Below are positions 52,692 through 61,215 of a stretch of 64,000 bases of DNA, in pieces. Source of the stretch: Chelatococcus asaccharovorans. GTDB lineage: Bacteria; Pseudomonadota; Alphaproteobacteria; Rhizobiales; Beijerinckiaceae. The notes under the pieces are model-generated. The model was not told the origin of the DNA, searched no databases, and worked only from the letters and a program-made list of their open reading frames with translations. Each line of letters opens with the position of its first letter. The first letter of the stretch is position 1. The stretch lies in assembly GCF_003201475.1 (NCBI RefSeq), contig NZ_QJJK01000015.1, positions 85,967-149,966 on the forward strand. The letters are read 5' to 3'. Made by a program: the position numbers and the translations under genes.

Positions 52692-53879
52692 TTACGCTGG
52701 CATGCGCTGACGGCTCTTGGCCTTGATGTCTAGCGGCTTTCCGCCGACCCACACGCCCTCGACGCTGAGGTCTTCCGTGAGATGCACGATATCGGCGCGC
52801 CGCCCCGGCACGAGCCGGCCATAGTCCGCCGTTACGCCGAGCGCCATCGCCGGATAGAGCGAGGCCATGCGGAGTGCTTCCTCCAGGGCAACGCCGACGG
52901 TATCAGCCATGAAGCGCACGGCGTCGATGAGCACGATATCGGATCCGGCGAGCGTGCCGTCTTCCAGCGTCAGGCGATCGCCGACGCGTGTGACCTCTCG
53001 GCCGTTGAGAAGGAAGCTGTTCTGGATGGACCCTGCCGTGGGCATGGCGTCGCTGACGAGAAAGAAGGGCAGGCCGCGCTTGGCCTGCATGGCCGTGCTC
53101 ATGGTGGCGGGATGGACATGGTGTCCATCGGCGATGAGCCCGCACCACACCTGTTCGCTCGCAAGGGCGGCGCCGACGATGCCGGGATCGCGGCTGCCAA
53201 ACTGGCTCATGGCGTTGAAGAGGTGGGTGACGCAGCGCGCGCCCGCCTGGAATGCGCCCATCGCCTCCTCATAGGTGGCGTTGCTGTGACCGATCGAGAC
53301 CGTCACGCCGGCCTTGATGAGGGCCTCGATCTGCTGGTTGGTCACGGCTTCGGGGGCGAGTGTCATCATAACGTTGCGCAGCCCGGTATGGGTCAGGCGC
53401 AGCAATTCGCCATCGTTCAGATCGCGGATCAGCGCCGGGTCATGGGCGCCTTTCTTCGCGGGCGCGATGAACGGCCCTTCGATATGGATGCCGAGGCACC
53501 CCTCGATGCCCTGCGCGATGGCTTGCCGCGCGGCCGTGATGGCGCCATAGGTGACCTCGGGATGGTCGGTGATGACAGTCGGCAGCAGGGCGGTCGTTCC
53601 CATGCGGGCGTGGGCCGCCACGATGTCGCGAATGCCCTCGACGGTCGGCTGGCTGTTGAATAGGACGCCGCCGCCGCCGTTCACTTGCAGATCGATGAAG
53701 CCGGCGGAGATGAGACCGTCATCGATACGGACGACCTCGATATTGGCAGGCAGCTCCCGTGCCGGCACGATCGCGCGAATGCGGCCTTCGTCGACAACAA
53801 GCGCGTGCTTGCGATGGCGGGTTCGGCCGTCGAAAACGTCAGCGCCCGAAAGGGCAAAACGCGTTGGCACGTCCGTCAT
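52692..53879 (-). CDS. nagA: N-acetylglucosamine-6-phosphate deacetylase
   Basis: The 395-residue amidohydrolase removes acetate from GlcNAc-6-phosphate in amino-sugar salvage. Motifs are GFIDLQVNGGGGVLFNS, TTALLPTVIT, the metal-ligand HIEGPFI (Glu about 136), VSIGHSNA (His), CVTHLFNAMS (His), LIADGHHVHP and the catalytic Asp in FFLVSDAMP (about 280). The zinc-binding set is complete. No nagB or nag kinase lies beside it, so the pathway is scattered or the enzyme serves cell-wall recycling. GGAGCC lies before the ATG. Confidence 0.93.
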   Translation of the reverse strand: MTDVPTRFALSGADVFDGRTRHRKHALVVDEGRIRAIVPARELPANIEVVRIDDGLISAGFIDLQVNGGGGVLFNSQPTVEGIRDIVAAHARMGTTALLPTVITDHPEVTYGAITAARQAIAQGIEGCLGIHIEGPFIAPAKKGAHDPALIRDLNDGELLRLTHTGLRNVMMTLAPEAVTNQQIEALIKAGVTVSIGHSNATYEEAMGAFQAGARCVTHLFNAMSQFGSRDPGIVGAALASEQVWCGLIADGHHVHPATMSTAMQAKRGLPFFLVSDAMPTAGSIQNSFLLNGREVTRVGDRLTLEDGTLAGSDIVLIDAVRFMADTVGVALEEALRMASLYPAMALGVTADYGRLVPGRRADIVHLTEDLSVEGVWVGGKPLDIKAKSRQRMPA

Positions 53880-54171
53880 GGGTCATGGCTCCGCAATAGT
53901 TAACAGACTGTGGATGCGCGATCCCTGCCGAGGCGTCAACAGACCCGTGTGCTTGAACGCGATCATAACAGGAAGCAATGGCGACCGCCTAAGTCTGTTT
54001 CGCTGCTTTGCCATCGATCAGCAGCGCCGTGAATTGCGGCCGATGCGATGATTTCTTCATGGCCTATGCCTATGCTGCCGATAGCGGAGGTCTTGCGGCA
54101 TCACGCGGCACGGCAGCCGTCGCGCCAGATCGAGACGTTGCCTGCCGCGCGTGATAGGACGTTCGCACCAA
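53880..54171. other. Divergent spacer between nagA and the enoyl-CoA hydratase gene
   Basis: About 290 bases with no supported gene; promoters for both flanking genes are expected. AGGAC at about 54156 is the probable ribosome binding site of the rightward gene. Confidence 0.35.
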
Positions 54172-54969
54172 ATGCAAGACAGTATGGAGGCCGGTGTGGC
54201 AGTAGTTGAACGCGACAATCAGGGATCCTGCGCGATCCTGCGGCTGAACAGGCCTGAGGTTCTCAACGCCTTGAATGCCGAAGTCCTTCACGCATTGGGC
54301 GAGGCCCTCGATGCTGTGGCGAAGGACGAGGCGGTCCGCGCCCTCATCGTCACCGGCGCAGGCCCCAAGGCCTTCTGCGCGGGCGCCGACATCAAGGAAT
54401 TTCTCGCCCAGTCGCCTATCGCGATGAAGGAGCGCTCGGAGCTCGGCCAGTCGACCTTCGCGAAGCTCGGGCGCCTGCGCATTCCGTCCATCGCGGCGAT
54501 GAACGGCTTTGCCTTCGGCGGCGGTTTCGAGCTCGCGCTGGCCTGCACCTTCCGCGTGGCGCTCGCCACGGCAAAGATGGGCCTGCCGGAGGTCAAGCTT
54601 GGGCTCCTGCCCGGCTTTGGCGGCACGCAGCGCCTGCCACGCCTGATCGGCGAAGCCCGCGCGCTCGAGCTCATCATGAGCGGGCGTTTCATCGATGCCG
54701 CGGAGGCGGACAAGTTCGGCCTCATCAACCGGGTCGTCAGCGATGACGTCGTTGCTGCGGCGGTCGCCTTTGCCGGCGAATTCACCGGTTTCAGCCTGTC
54801 CTCGCAGAGCCTCGCCCGGGCGGCCGTGGAGCGGGGCGCCTCCGTCGCGCTCGACGAGGGCCTGCGCATCGAAGCCGAATTGTTCGGGCTTGTGGCGTCG
54901 ACCGATGATGCCGCGGAGGGCTGCGCCGCCTTCGTGGAGAAGCGGGCGGCGGTTTTCAAGGATCGCTAA
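54172..54969 (+). CDS. Enoyl-CoA hydratase/isomerase
   Basis: This 265-residue crotonase-family protein hydrates 2-enoyl-CoA. The oxyanion-hole residues are in KAFCAGADIKEF (about 63-74) and NGFAFGGGFELALACTFR (about 106-123), and the catalytic Glu pair is met by E in GGGFE and the later E in GLPEVKLGLLPGFGGTQRLP. Length is normal. The ATG at 54172 is preferred; another ATG four codons later is possible. It stands alone with no other fatty-acid or CoA-ester genes nearby, so its specific acyl-CoA is unknown. Confidence 0.93.
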   Translation: MQDSMEAGVAVVERDNQGSCAILRLNRPEVLNALNAEVLHALGEALDAVAKDEAVRALIVTGAGPKAFCAGADIKEFLAQSPIAMKERSELGQSTFAKLGRLRIPSIAAMNGFAFGGGFELALACTFRVALATAKMGLPEVKLGLLPGFGGTQRLPRLIGEARALELIMSGRFIDAAEADKFGLINRVVSDDVVAAAVAFAGEFTGFSLSSQSLARAAVERGASVALDEGLRIEAELFGLVASTDDAAEGCAAFVEKRAAVFKDR

Positions 54970-55041
54970 ATCTGTATTGTGCTCGCGCCGGCTCATGCAT
55001 GAACCGGCGCGGCTCACCCCGTTCGGTCCAGAGGTTGCGAG

Positions 55042-55653
55042 ATGGTGTCGTCTATTCTTGGGCTTGGCAGGTTTTTTAGGCTGGGCAGTTTTTTTAGGCT
55101 TGGCAGATGGACTGGGCTTGGCAGATGGACTGGCTTCAGCCGCGCGGCAAGCTTCGGAGCGAGCCTTGCCGTGGCCGTCCTGCTGGCGTCCGGCGCCAAG
55201 GCCGATGACGGCTTCAACCTGAATGCCGAAGCGTTCCTCAAGATGTTGAATGCCCAGCCGGCCATGGCCGGAGCGAAGCTCTCCTTCGCCGTGGACAAGA
55301 CCATGGCGGCGCCCGACGGCTCGTCGCTCGTCTTTTTCGCGGGCGGCGACTGCGTGAAGGGGCAGGGTCACACCACGCGCCGTGGCCTGCTGCTGACCTT
55401 CTCGGTGACCGTGCCGGATTCCTGCATGAGCGAGACCGCGAAGGTCGCGCCCTATCTGTATACGATCGTCGCGACGCTGGAGCCGACGCTGGATCCCCAC
55501 AAGATCGCGCCCTCGATCGACGCGTTGCTCGCTGCTGCAAAGGCGACCCCGGGAAAACTCGCGTTGCGCCAGATCGGCGGGCGGCTCTATGGCGCGGCCT
55601 ATGACAATGAAGCCGGCCAGACCACCTTCATCCCCTATCCGACGATCAACTGA
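55042..55653 (+). CDS. Exported protein of unknown function with a repeat-rich N terminus
   Basis: The 203-residue protein has no recognised family. Its first 32 residues are an unusual aromatic/basic repeat (LGRFFRLGSFFRLGRWTG then LGRWTGF), encoded by degenerate tandem copies of TTAGGCTTGGCAG/GGCTTGGCAGATGGACT (55060-55135). A hydrophobic stretch ending ASGAKA (about 38-55) is likely the signal peptide core, so the repeat would form an extended n-region. The mature part has two cysteines (GGDCVKG and DSCMSE) that may pair. GAGGTTGCGAG precedes the ATG. Repeat-length change could alter export. Confidence 0.65.
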   Translation: MVSSILGLGRFFRLGSFFRLGRWTGLGRWTGFSRAASFGASLAVAVLLASGAKADDGFNLNAEAFLKMLNAQPAMAGAKLSFAVDKTMAAPDGSSLVFFAGGDCVKGQGHTTRRGLLLTFSVTVPDSCMSETAKVAPYLYTIVATLEPTLDPHKIAPSIDALLAAAKATPGKLALRQIGGRLYGAAYDNEAGQTTFIPYPTIN

Positions 55654-55741
55654 AGACACGCAACCTGTGGTGCGACGAGCGAACGGGCAGGGCGGTTCCT
55701 GACCGTCTGGACGCGTTCGCTCGCGCGTGGCCGGGCGGGCG

Positions 55742-57082
55742 TCAGCCGGCGTTGCCGCCGCCCGCGAGATTGGCGGGCTTGCCATCGACGGGGATGTCGA
55801 GGCCCTGTTTCAGCGTGTTGAGATGAAACTCGCGGATGCGGCCGTTCTCGGGATCGCTGACGAAGGCGCTGTCCCCGACGATCGCCAGGCTCGGCACGGG
55901 GGTCGTCGCGCCGTAGGCGCAATCGAAATTGCCGACGGCGTTGAAAGTGGCGACTTCCTTCCACGCGGGTGCAATGTCATAGACTCTGAGCACTCCATCC
56001 GGGGTCAGGTTGATGACCCGCTTCGCGTCGGGGCTGACCTCATATTGGCACGTCGCCTGCCCGCCGGGGACGGCGAAGACGTCAGCTTCGGAGAGGGCCG
56101 TTGCCTTTGGGTCGATGCGCAGGAAAGCGTCATAGGGCGATTTCAGGCCGTAGTTGGCCACCATATATTGCCCGTCGGCCACCGCCTTGATCGTGCTGGA
56201 GCGGCGCCCGTCGGGATAGGCGATCTTGCGCGAGCCCCAGGTGCCGTCCGCCGCCTTGGCGATCACGAGGAGCCCGCCGTCGCCGCGCTCGTCTCCGGCG
56301 ATCGTCTGGTTGCATCCGAAGACATGGGTGTTGGCGAGCGAGGCGTGCCCATGGAACTCCTTGCAGGACTTCGTCGGGTCGCTCGTGTCGTTGAAGGAGG
56401 CGATACGCGCCCAGTTCTTCGAGCGGTCGAGGATTTCGTAGCCGTCCGGGCGTGAGGAGACCTTCTGGTTGTCGCCCTTGGCATAGGCCGGTTTCGTCAC
56501 CGAGATGATCCATTGCTCCTGGCCGAGCGGGATCGCGATGCCATGCTGGGGCGCCGGACCCTTCCATTCCGTGACCTCGGGCTTGGCCGCGCCGAGGCCT
56601 TCGAGCGGCATCACATAGGCCTTGGCATTGCTCTTGGCCTCCCACGGACGGAGGCCATCATAGAATATGGCGAGCCAGCCGTTTTCGGAGACCACATGGG
56701 CGGGGCGATCACCCTTGAATGTCAGATCGAGCAGCTTGACTTCACCCTTGTCCACATCTTCGTGGTCGCCGTGCGATTCGAAGGTGAGGCCGTTGTCGAG
56801 GATGCGGACCGTGCCCGCGTCGTCACCGGTCTTGATGACCACATGGCGCCTGTCTTCGGCGGTGGCGAAGACAGGATTGGCCTTCGGCATTTCGAAACTG
56901 TGGGTGATCTCGCCGCTGTCGAGATCGAGCACGCGGACAACAGGCTTCTCGTGGTCGGCGAAGACCAGCCGTCCCCGTTTGACGGCATGGTCATGCGCCA
57001 GGGTCACCCCGGGCACCGCGCAAGTGACGGCAACGGCAAGTGCGGTGGACGCCAGAAGGGCGGAAAGATCATGTCGGATCAC
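55742..57082 (-). CDS. aztD: Periplasmic zinc metallochaperone AztD
   Basis: The 446-residue protein has a Sec signal peptide ending TLAHDH (cleavage about 29-30) and a beta-propeller-like series of strands with the AztD pattern LVFADHEKPVVRVLDLDSGE (about 39-58). His/Asp-rich metal sites occur at HDHAVKRG and FESHGDHEDVDKGEV. AztD binds zinc in the periplasm and hands it to the AztC binding protein of the AztABC importer. No aztABC genes lie nearby, so it is an orphan here. A Zur-like box lies 40-60 bases before the start, and the divergent gene is zinc-linked ZigA. Confidence 0.85.
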   Translation of the reverse strand: MIRHDLSALLASTALAVAVTCAVPGVTLAHDHAVKRGRLVFADHEKPVVRVLDLDSGEITHSFEMPKANPVFATAEDRRHVVIKTGDDAGTVRILDNGLTFESHGDHEDVDKGEVKLLDLTFKGDRPAHVVSENGWLAIFYDGLRPWEAKSNAKAYVMPLEGLGAAKPEVTEWKGPAPQHGIAIPLGQEQWIISVTKPAYAKGDNQKVSSRPDGYEILDRSKNWARIASFNDTSDPTKSCKEFHGHASLANTHVFGCNQTIAGDERGDGGLLVIAKAADGTWGSRKIAYPDGRRSSTIKAVADGQYMVANYGLKSPYDAFLRIDPKATALSEADVFAVPGGQATCQYEVSPDAKRVINLTPDGVLRVYDIAPAWKEVATFNAVGNFDCAYGATTPVPSLAIVGDSAFVSDPENGRIREFHLNTLKQGLDIPVDGKPANLAGGGNAG

Positions 57083-57122
57083 GATTGTCTCCTGAAACGG
57101 AATATCTCGATTGCGCGCATCA

Positions 57123-57142
57123 ATTGTAACGATATAACATAC
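57123..57142 (-). promoter_or_regulatory. Zur-like box upstream of aztD
   Basis: GTAACGATATAACATAC sits 41-60 bases before the aztD start. It matches the alphaproteobacterial Zur consensus (GTTATAATATAAC-type core with ATATAACAT) and shares GATATAACAT with the second box at 57250. Confidence 0.55.
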
Positions 57143-57249
57143 CTGTCAATGTCCGATGTCCTCGGGTCGCCATTGCGATGGGCGGACCTGAAGGGGCACT
57201 CAGCCGGGAATCCGCTGCCGGTGTTGACCCACGGAAAGCGCCCCGCTAT

Positions 57250-57272
57250 GAAATGTAATGATATAACATTTC
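57250..57272 (+). promoter_or_regulatory. Zur-like box upstream of zigA
   Basis: A 23-base imperfect palindrome containing GTAATGATATAACATTTC; the outer arms GAAATGT/ACATTTC match and only two central positions differ. It lies 67 bases before the zigA start, the expected position for a zinc-uptake repressor operator. Confidence 0.65.
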
Positions 57273-57295
57273 ATTCATTTAAGATCCGTTCAAAC

Positions 57296-57334
57296 CCAAA
57301 ATATCCAAGCCAAAATATCCAAGCCAAAAGATCC
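57296..57334 (+). repeat. 14-base tandem repeat in the zigA leader
   Basis: CCAAAATATCCAAG occurs twice exactly (57296-57309, 57310-57323) and a third partial, altered copy (CCAAAAGATCC) follows at 57324. The repeat reaches to 4 bases before the zigA start codon, and no purine-rich ribosome binding site is visible. Confidence 0.6.
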
Positions 57335-57338
57335 CGCC

Positions 57339-58571
57339 ATGACAGCTCCTGCCCAGAACGATCAGCGCCTGCCCGTCACCGTGTTGTCCGGCTTCCTCGG
57401 CGCGGGCAAGACCACCCTTCTCAACCACGTCCTCAACAACCGCGAGGGGCGGAAAGTCGCGGTCATCGTCAATGACATGTCGGAGGTGAATATCGACGCC
57501 GATCTCGTCCGCGACGGCGGCTCCGGTCTGTCCCGCACCGACGAGAAGCTGGTGGAGATGACCAACGGCTGCATCTGCTGCACGCTGCGCGACGATCTTC
57601 TCGCGGAGGTGCGGCGTCTGAGCGAGACGGGCCGTTTCGACTACCTCCTCATCGAGGGCACCGGGATTGCGGAACCCCTGCCGGTGGCAAGCACCTTCTC
57701 GTTCCGGGATGAAGACGGGCAGAGCCTGTCGGACGTGGCGCGGCTCGATACGATGGTCACCGTGGTGGACGCCGCCCATCTCCTGAAGGACTACGGCTCC
57801 AATGCCTTTCTGCGTGATCGGGGCGAGACGGCCGGCGAAGGGGACGATCGGACCCTGGTCGACCTCCTCGTCGAGCAGATCGAATTCGCCGATGTCGTCG
57901 TGATCAACAAGAAGTCCGAGGTGTCGCGTGACCAGTTGGCTCTGGTGCGCAAGGTCGTCGCGGCGCTGAATGCCGACGCGCGGATCATCGAGAGCGATTT
58001 CGGCCGGGTGCCGCTGGAGGCGGTTTTGAACACGGGGCTGTTCGATGAGGAGAAGGCGCAGCAACATCCCTTGTGGTACAAGGAATTGTACGGCTTCGCA
58101 GATCATGTTCCGGAAACGGAGGAATATGGCATCCAGAGTTTTGCCTATCGCGCCCGCCGGCCGTTCGACCCGGCGAAGTTCAACGCCTTCATCAATCGCA
58201 CCTGGCCGGGCCTGATCCGCGCCAAGGGCCATTTCTGGCTTGCGACGCGACCGCAATGGGTCGGCGATTTCTCCCTGGCGGGGGCGATCGCCCGGGTCAC
58301 CGGAATGGGCCACTGGTGGGCCGCGATCCCGAAGGCGCACTGGCCGGATCACCCGGATTGGCAGAAGCTGCTCGCGCGGCACTGGAGCCCCGTCTGGGGT
58401 GATCGCCGTCAGGAGCTCGTTTTCATCGGCACCGGCATGGACGAGGCCGCCATTCGCGCCGCCCTCGACGACTGCCTCGTGGGGCCTGCCAACCCCATTC
58501 GCTTCGATCCTGCTGCCTTCCGGACACTGCGCGATCCCTTTCCGTTCTGGGGGCAGGCCGACGTCGCATGA
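57339..58571 (+). CDS. zigA: Zinc-linked GTPase ZigA (COG0523/CobW family)
   Basis: This 410-residue G3E GTPase is a metal chaperone used when zinc is scarce. The P-loop is [15 protein letters not shown] (about 18-32), the metal-binding CxCC is in [12 protein letters not shown] (about 76-87), the GTP motif is VVINKKSEV (N/TKxD-like), and the C-terminal CobW_C domain has [14 protein letters not shown] and [14 protein letters not shown], typical of the ZigA/YciC branch. A Zur-like box precedes it and aztD is divergent, so both genes are probably derepressed together by Zur when zinc is low. Confidence 0.9.
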   Translation: MTAPAQNDQRLPVTVLSGFLGAGKTTLLNHVLNNREGRKVAVIVNDMSEVNIDADLVRDGGSGLSRTDEKLVEMTNGCICCTLRDDLLAEVRRLSETGRFDYLLIEGTGIAEPLPVASTFSFRDEDGQSLSDVARLDTMVTVVDAAHLLKDYGSNAFLRDRGETAGEGDDRTLVDLLVEQIEFADVVVINKKSEVSRDQLALVRKVVAALNADARIIESDFGRVPLEAVLNTGLFDEEKAQQHPLWYKELYGFADHVPETEEYGIQSFAYRARRPFDPAKFNAFINRTWPGLIRAKGHFWLATRPQWVGDFSLAGAIARVTGMGHWWAAIPKAHWPDHPDWQKLLARHWSPVWGDRRQELVFIGTGMDEAAIRAALDDCLVGPANPIRFDPAAFRTLRDPFPFWGQADVA

Positions 58572-58684
58572 GCCTCTTCGTTGGAACCACGGCTTGACCT
58601 GAGGCACGTCCATGGTCGAGTGATGGGACAACGATGGCCGTGAGCATCCTCATGCCGCCGGTCACCTCAGCAAGGGAGTGCAGC

Positions 58685-59554
58685 ATGAAGATCGCGTTCT
58701 TGGGGCTCGGCGTGATGGGTTCGCCCATGGCGCGCCATCTGGCGGCGAAAGGTCACGAGGTCACCGTCTACAACCGCACCGCGGCGAAGGCCGAGGCCTG
58801 GGTGGCCGCCAACGGCGGCCGATTCGGCAGGACACCGGCGGAAGCTGCCGCCGGCCAGGACATCGTCATGAGCTGCGTGGGTAACGATGATGACCTGCGC
58901 GCCATCATTCTCGGCGCGGAGGGGGCCTTCACGGCCATGAAGGCGGGCGCGATCCTCGTCGATCACACCACCGCCTCCGCCGACGTGGCGCGCGAGATTG
59001 CGGCCAAGGCTGGGGAAAAAGGAATCGGCTTCATCGATGCGCCGGTCTCCGGCGGACAGGCCGGTGCCGAGAACGGCGTGCTCACCGTCATGTGCGGCGG
59101 CGATGCCGAGACTTACGCGCGGGCCGAACCGGCGATCCTTTGTTTTGCCCGCGCGTCGCGCCTGATGGGCCCGGCGGGGTCGGGGCAATTGACGAAGATG
59201 GTCAACCAGATCTGCATCGCCGGGCTCGTCCAGGCCCTGTCCGAGGGCGTTCATTTCGCCCAGAGCGCCGGCCTCGACGTCGAGGCGGTGCTGGATGTCA
59301 TCTCCAAGGGTGCCGCCGGCTCGTGGCAGATGGAAAACCGCGGCAAGACCATGAACCAGGGGAAGTTCGACTTCGGCTTCGCCGTCGACTGGATGCGCAA
59401 GGACCTCTCCATCTGCCTGTCCGAAGCGCGGCGCAACGGTGCGACGCTGCCCGTCACCGCGCTCGTCGACCAGTTCTACGGCGAGGTGCAGAAGAACGGC
59501 GGCCGGCGCTGGGATACCTCGAGCCTCATCACCCGCCTGAAGAAGGCCGAGTGA
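58685..59554 (+). CDS. 3-hydroxyisobutyrate dehydrogenase-family oxidoreductase
   Basis: The 289-residue beta-hydroxyacid dehydrogenase has the NAD(P) motif IAFLGLGVMGSPMARHLA (about 3-20), the substrate loop FIDAPVSGGQAGAENGVLTV (about 119-138) and the catalytic Lys in GSGQLTKMVNQI (about 170). It oxidises 3-hydroxyisobutyrate, tartronate semialdehyde or similar acids. Start ATG 58685 follows GGGAG. It lies 114 bases after zigA on the same strand. Convergent with the D-threonine-aldolase-like gene; a shared serine/threonine-type pathway is possible but unproven. Confidence 0.92.
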   Translation: MKIAFLGLGVMGSPMARHLAAKGHEVTVYNRTAAKAEAWVAANGGRFGRTPAEAAAGQDIVMSCVGNDDDLRAIILGAEGAFTAMKAGAILVDHTTASADVAREIAAKAGEKGIGFIDAPVSGGQAGAENGVLTVMCGGDAETYARAEPAILCFARASRLMGPAGSGQLTKMVNQICIAGLVQALSEGVHFAQSAGLDVEAVLDVISKGAAGSWQMENRGKTMNQGKFDFGFAVDWMRKDLSICLSEARRNGATLPVTALVDQFYGEVQKNGGRRWDTSSLITRLKKAE

Positions 59555-59902
59555 GAAGCGGGGACAAGGTACGCGCGGCAACGACCTCGCAGTCTCCGTG
59601 TCGTCCCCGGCGGGCTGCGAAGCGGCCCGGGAAGGGGACCCACGACCACCGGCATTGCAAGATCGCAGATCGACGGTGTGCATGGATCCTCTTCCCGGCG
59701 CTGCGCGCCGCCGAGGATGACATCTGGTTTTCGGCCTGTCGTCTCAGGCCCGTTTGCCCGAACGCGCGGTGAATCGGTAGCGTTCCCTCTCCCGTTCGGG
59801 AGAGGGGCAGGGTGAGGGCCGTCGGCGGTCTTGGCTTCCGAACCCGCACTTTCGGATCGCTTTGGAATGCCCGCGACCCGACGGCGGGGCGAATGCAGGC
59901 GA
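59555..59902. other. Spacer between convergent dehydrogenase and PLP-enzyme genes
   Basis: About 350 bases without a supported gene. It holds the hairpin CCCTCTCCCG (59785-59794) / CGGGAGAGGG (59797-59806), followed by CAGGGTGAGGGC; the same CCCTCTCC...GGAGAGGG type of repeat is common in high-GC genomes. As both flanking genes end here, the hairpin may help stop both transcripts. Confidence 0.5.
59785..59806. terminator. GC-rich hairpin between convergent genes
   Basis: A perfect 10-bp stem (CCCTCTCCCG / CGGGAGAGGG) with a 2-base loop. No T-run follows on either strand, so a dispersed repeat function is as likely as termination. Confidence 0.4.
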
Positions 59903-60967
59903 TCAGCGCGACCGCCCCCGCGCATCGACCGGCATCGTGACGTCCGGCGCGCCCGGCCGCGTCATCAGGATCTCGTCGTGGAGGTTTACGACCACACAGA
60001 CGTGGTTCGGGATGATGCGGACCGTCTCGCCGATCTCCGGGCGCCGCGCGCAGGCGGAGAGGTCGACGATGCCGTGCTCCTCGTTGAGCTTCACGATGAC
60101 CGCCTCCGGATAGTCCGGCATGAGGCCATAGCCCCGTGCCGGCCCGCCTGGCGTCAGGTCGCTCGACAGGGATTTGGAACCGGCATCGATGATGGCCCGG
60201 TCCGCCGTCGGCCGGCTGACCACGGTCGCCTCGATGTGCAGCGCGCAGTCATCGAGGCTGGCCGCCCCCTGGTCCACGGTGTTGCGGTCGTTGTAGATGT
60301 AGGTGCCGACCCTGAGTTCCGTCACGCCGGGCACTTCATGGGCGTGGAAGGCACGCGGCGTGCCGCCCGCCGAGATTTCAGGCATGGCGATGCCTTCAGC
60401 CGCGAACAGCGCCTTGGCCTCGGCTATGAAGGCCGCGGCCTCCGGGCCGAGCGGATAGGTCATGAGCCCGCCGAAGGTGAGGCCGGACGCCGCGCCCATG
60501 CGGTGTGCCAGGGCGAGCGCATCGGCGGGTGATGCCACCCCGGCGCGCCGCCCCCCGCTCTCGAATTCGACGAGGACCCGGATGGTGGCGCCCGCGGCCC
60601 GTGCGGCCTCGGCGGCGGTGTCGACGGCGAGCGGGCTGTCGGCAACGACCGCGAGCGTTGCCCTGCGGGCGAGCCCCGCGAGCCGCGCGGCCTTGACCGG
60701 GCCGATCAACGGATAGGAGATCAGGATATCGGTGATGCCGGCGTCGATCATGATCTCGGCTTCACCGAGCTTCTGGCAGGTGATGCCGACCGCGCCGAGA
60801 TCCAACTGCCATTTGGCGAGCCCCGGCATCTTGTGGGTTTTGATGTGCGGCCGAAGCTTCAGCCCGTGGCTGTCGCAATAGGCCTGCATGCGTTTCAGAT
60901 TGGCCTCCACGATGGCAAGATCGACGACAGGCATGGGCGTGTCATCGGCGCGGGGCTGAAAAATCAT
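59903..60967 (-). CDS. D-threonine aldolase/D-serine dehydratase-like PLP enzyme
   Basis: This 354-residue fold-type III (alanine racemase-like) enzyme has TPMPVVDLAIVEANLKRM (about 10-27) and the PLP lysine in LRPHIKTHKMPG (K about 45), then ITCQKLGEAEIMIDAGITDIL. The C-terminal domain has EISAGGTPRAFH and RVGTYIYNDRN, and ends with the metal-site IIPNHVCVVVNLHDE (His about 325), all of D-threonine aldolase or D-serine dehydratase type. It cleaves or deaminates a D-beta-hydroxy amino acid. AGGAG precedes the ATG at 60967. Convergent with the dehydrogenase at 58685. Confidence 0.9.
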   Translation of the reverse strand: MIFQPRADDTPMPVVDLAIVEANLKRMQAYCDSHGLKLRPHIKTHKMPGLAKWQLDLGAVGITCQKLGEAEIMIDAGITDILISYPLIGPVKAARLAGLARRATLAVVADSPLAVDTAAEAARAAGATIRVLVEFESGGRRAGVASPADALALAHRMGAASGLTFGGLMTYPLGPEAAAFIAEAKALFAAEGIAMPEISAGGTPRAFHAHEVPGVTELRVGTYIYNDRNTVDQGAASLDDCALHIEATVVSRPTADRAIIDAGSKSLSSDLTPGGPARGYGLMPDYPEAVIVKLNEEHGIVDLSACARRPEIGETVRIIPNHVCVVVNLHDEILMTRPGAPDVTMPVDARGRSR

Positions 60968-61215
60968 GAGGCCATCTCCTTGTGCAGCGGGAAACGTGAC
61001 GGCGCGCACGGTCAAACGCGGCGCACCGTCCTCTGCAGCCGGAATGCTACAGCCACCGGGATATGCACGCCACACTGCTTTGCGGCTTGATCTCGGCTGC
61101 CCAACCTGCAAGTTGTTCGGGACGAGTGGAGTGCGATCCTTCCATGTGGCTTGCCAGCATCATGTCAACATCCCGCCGCGTGGGTGCCGTCCCGGCCATG
61201 GTGGGCCGGGCCGCG

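Noticed and set aside
54070..55785. 571-codon minus-strand frame with a Lys/Pro/Ala repeat (KPKKTAQPKKPAKPK)
   Set aside because: It spans two plus-strand genes with clear motifs or a signal peptide and good ribosome binding sites; the repeat is the complement of the 55060 repeats.
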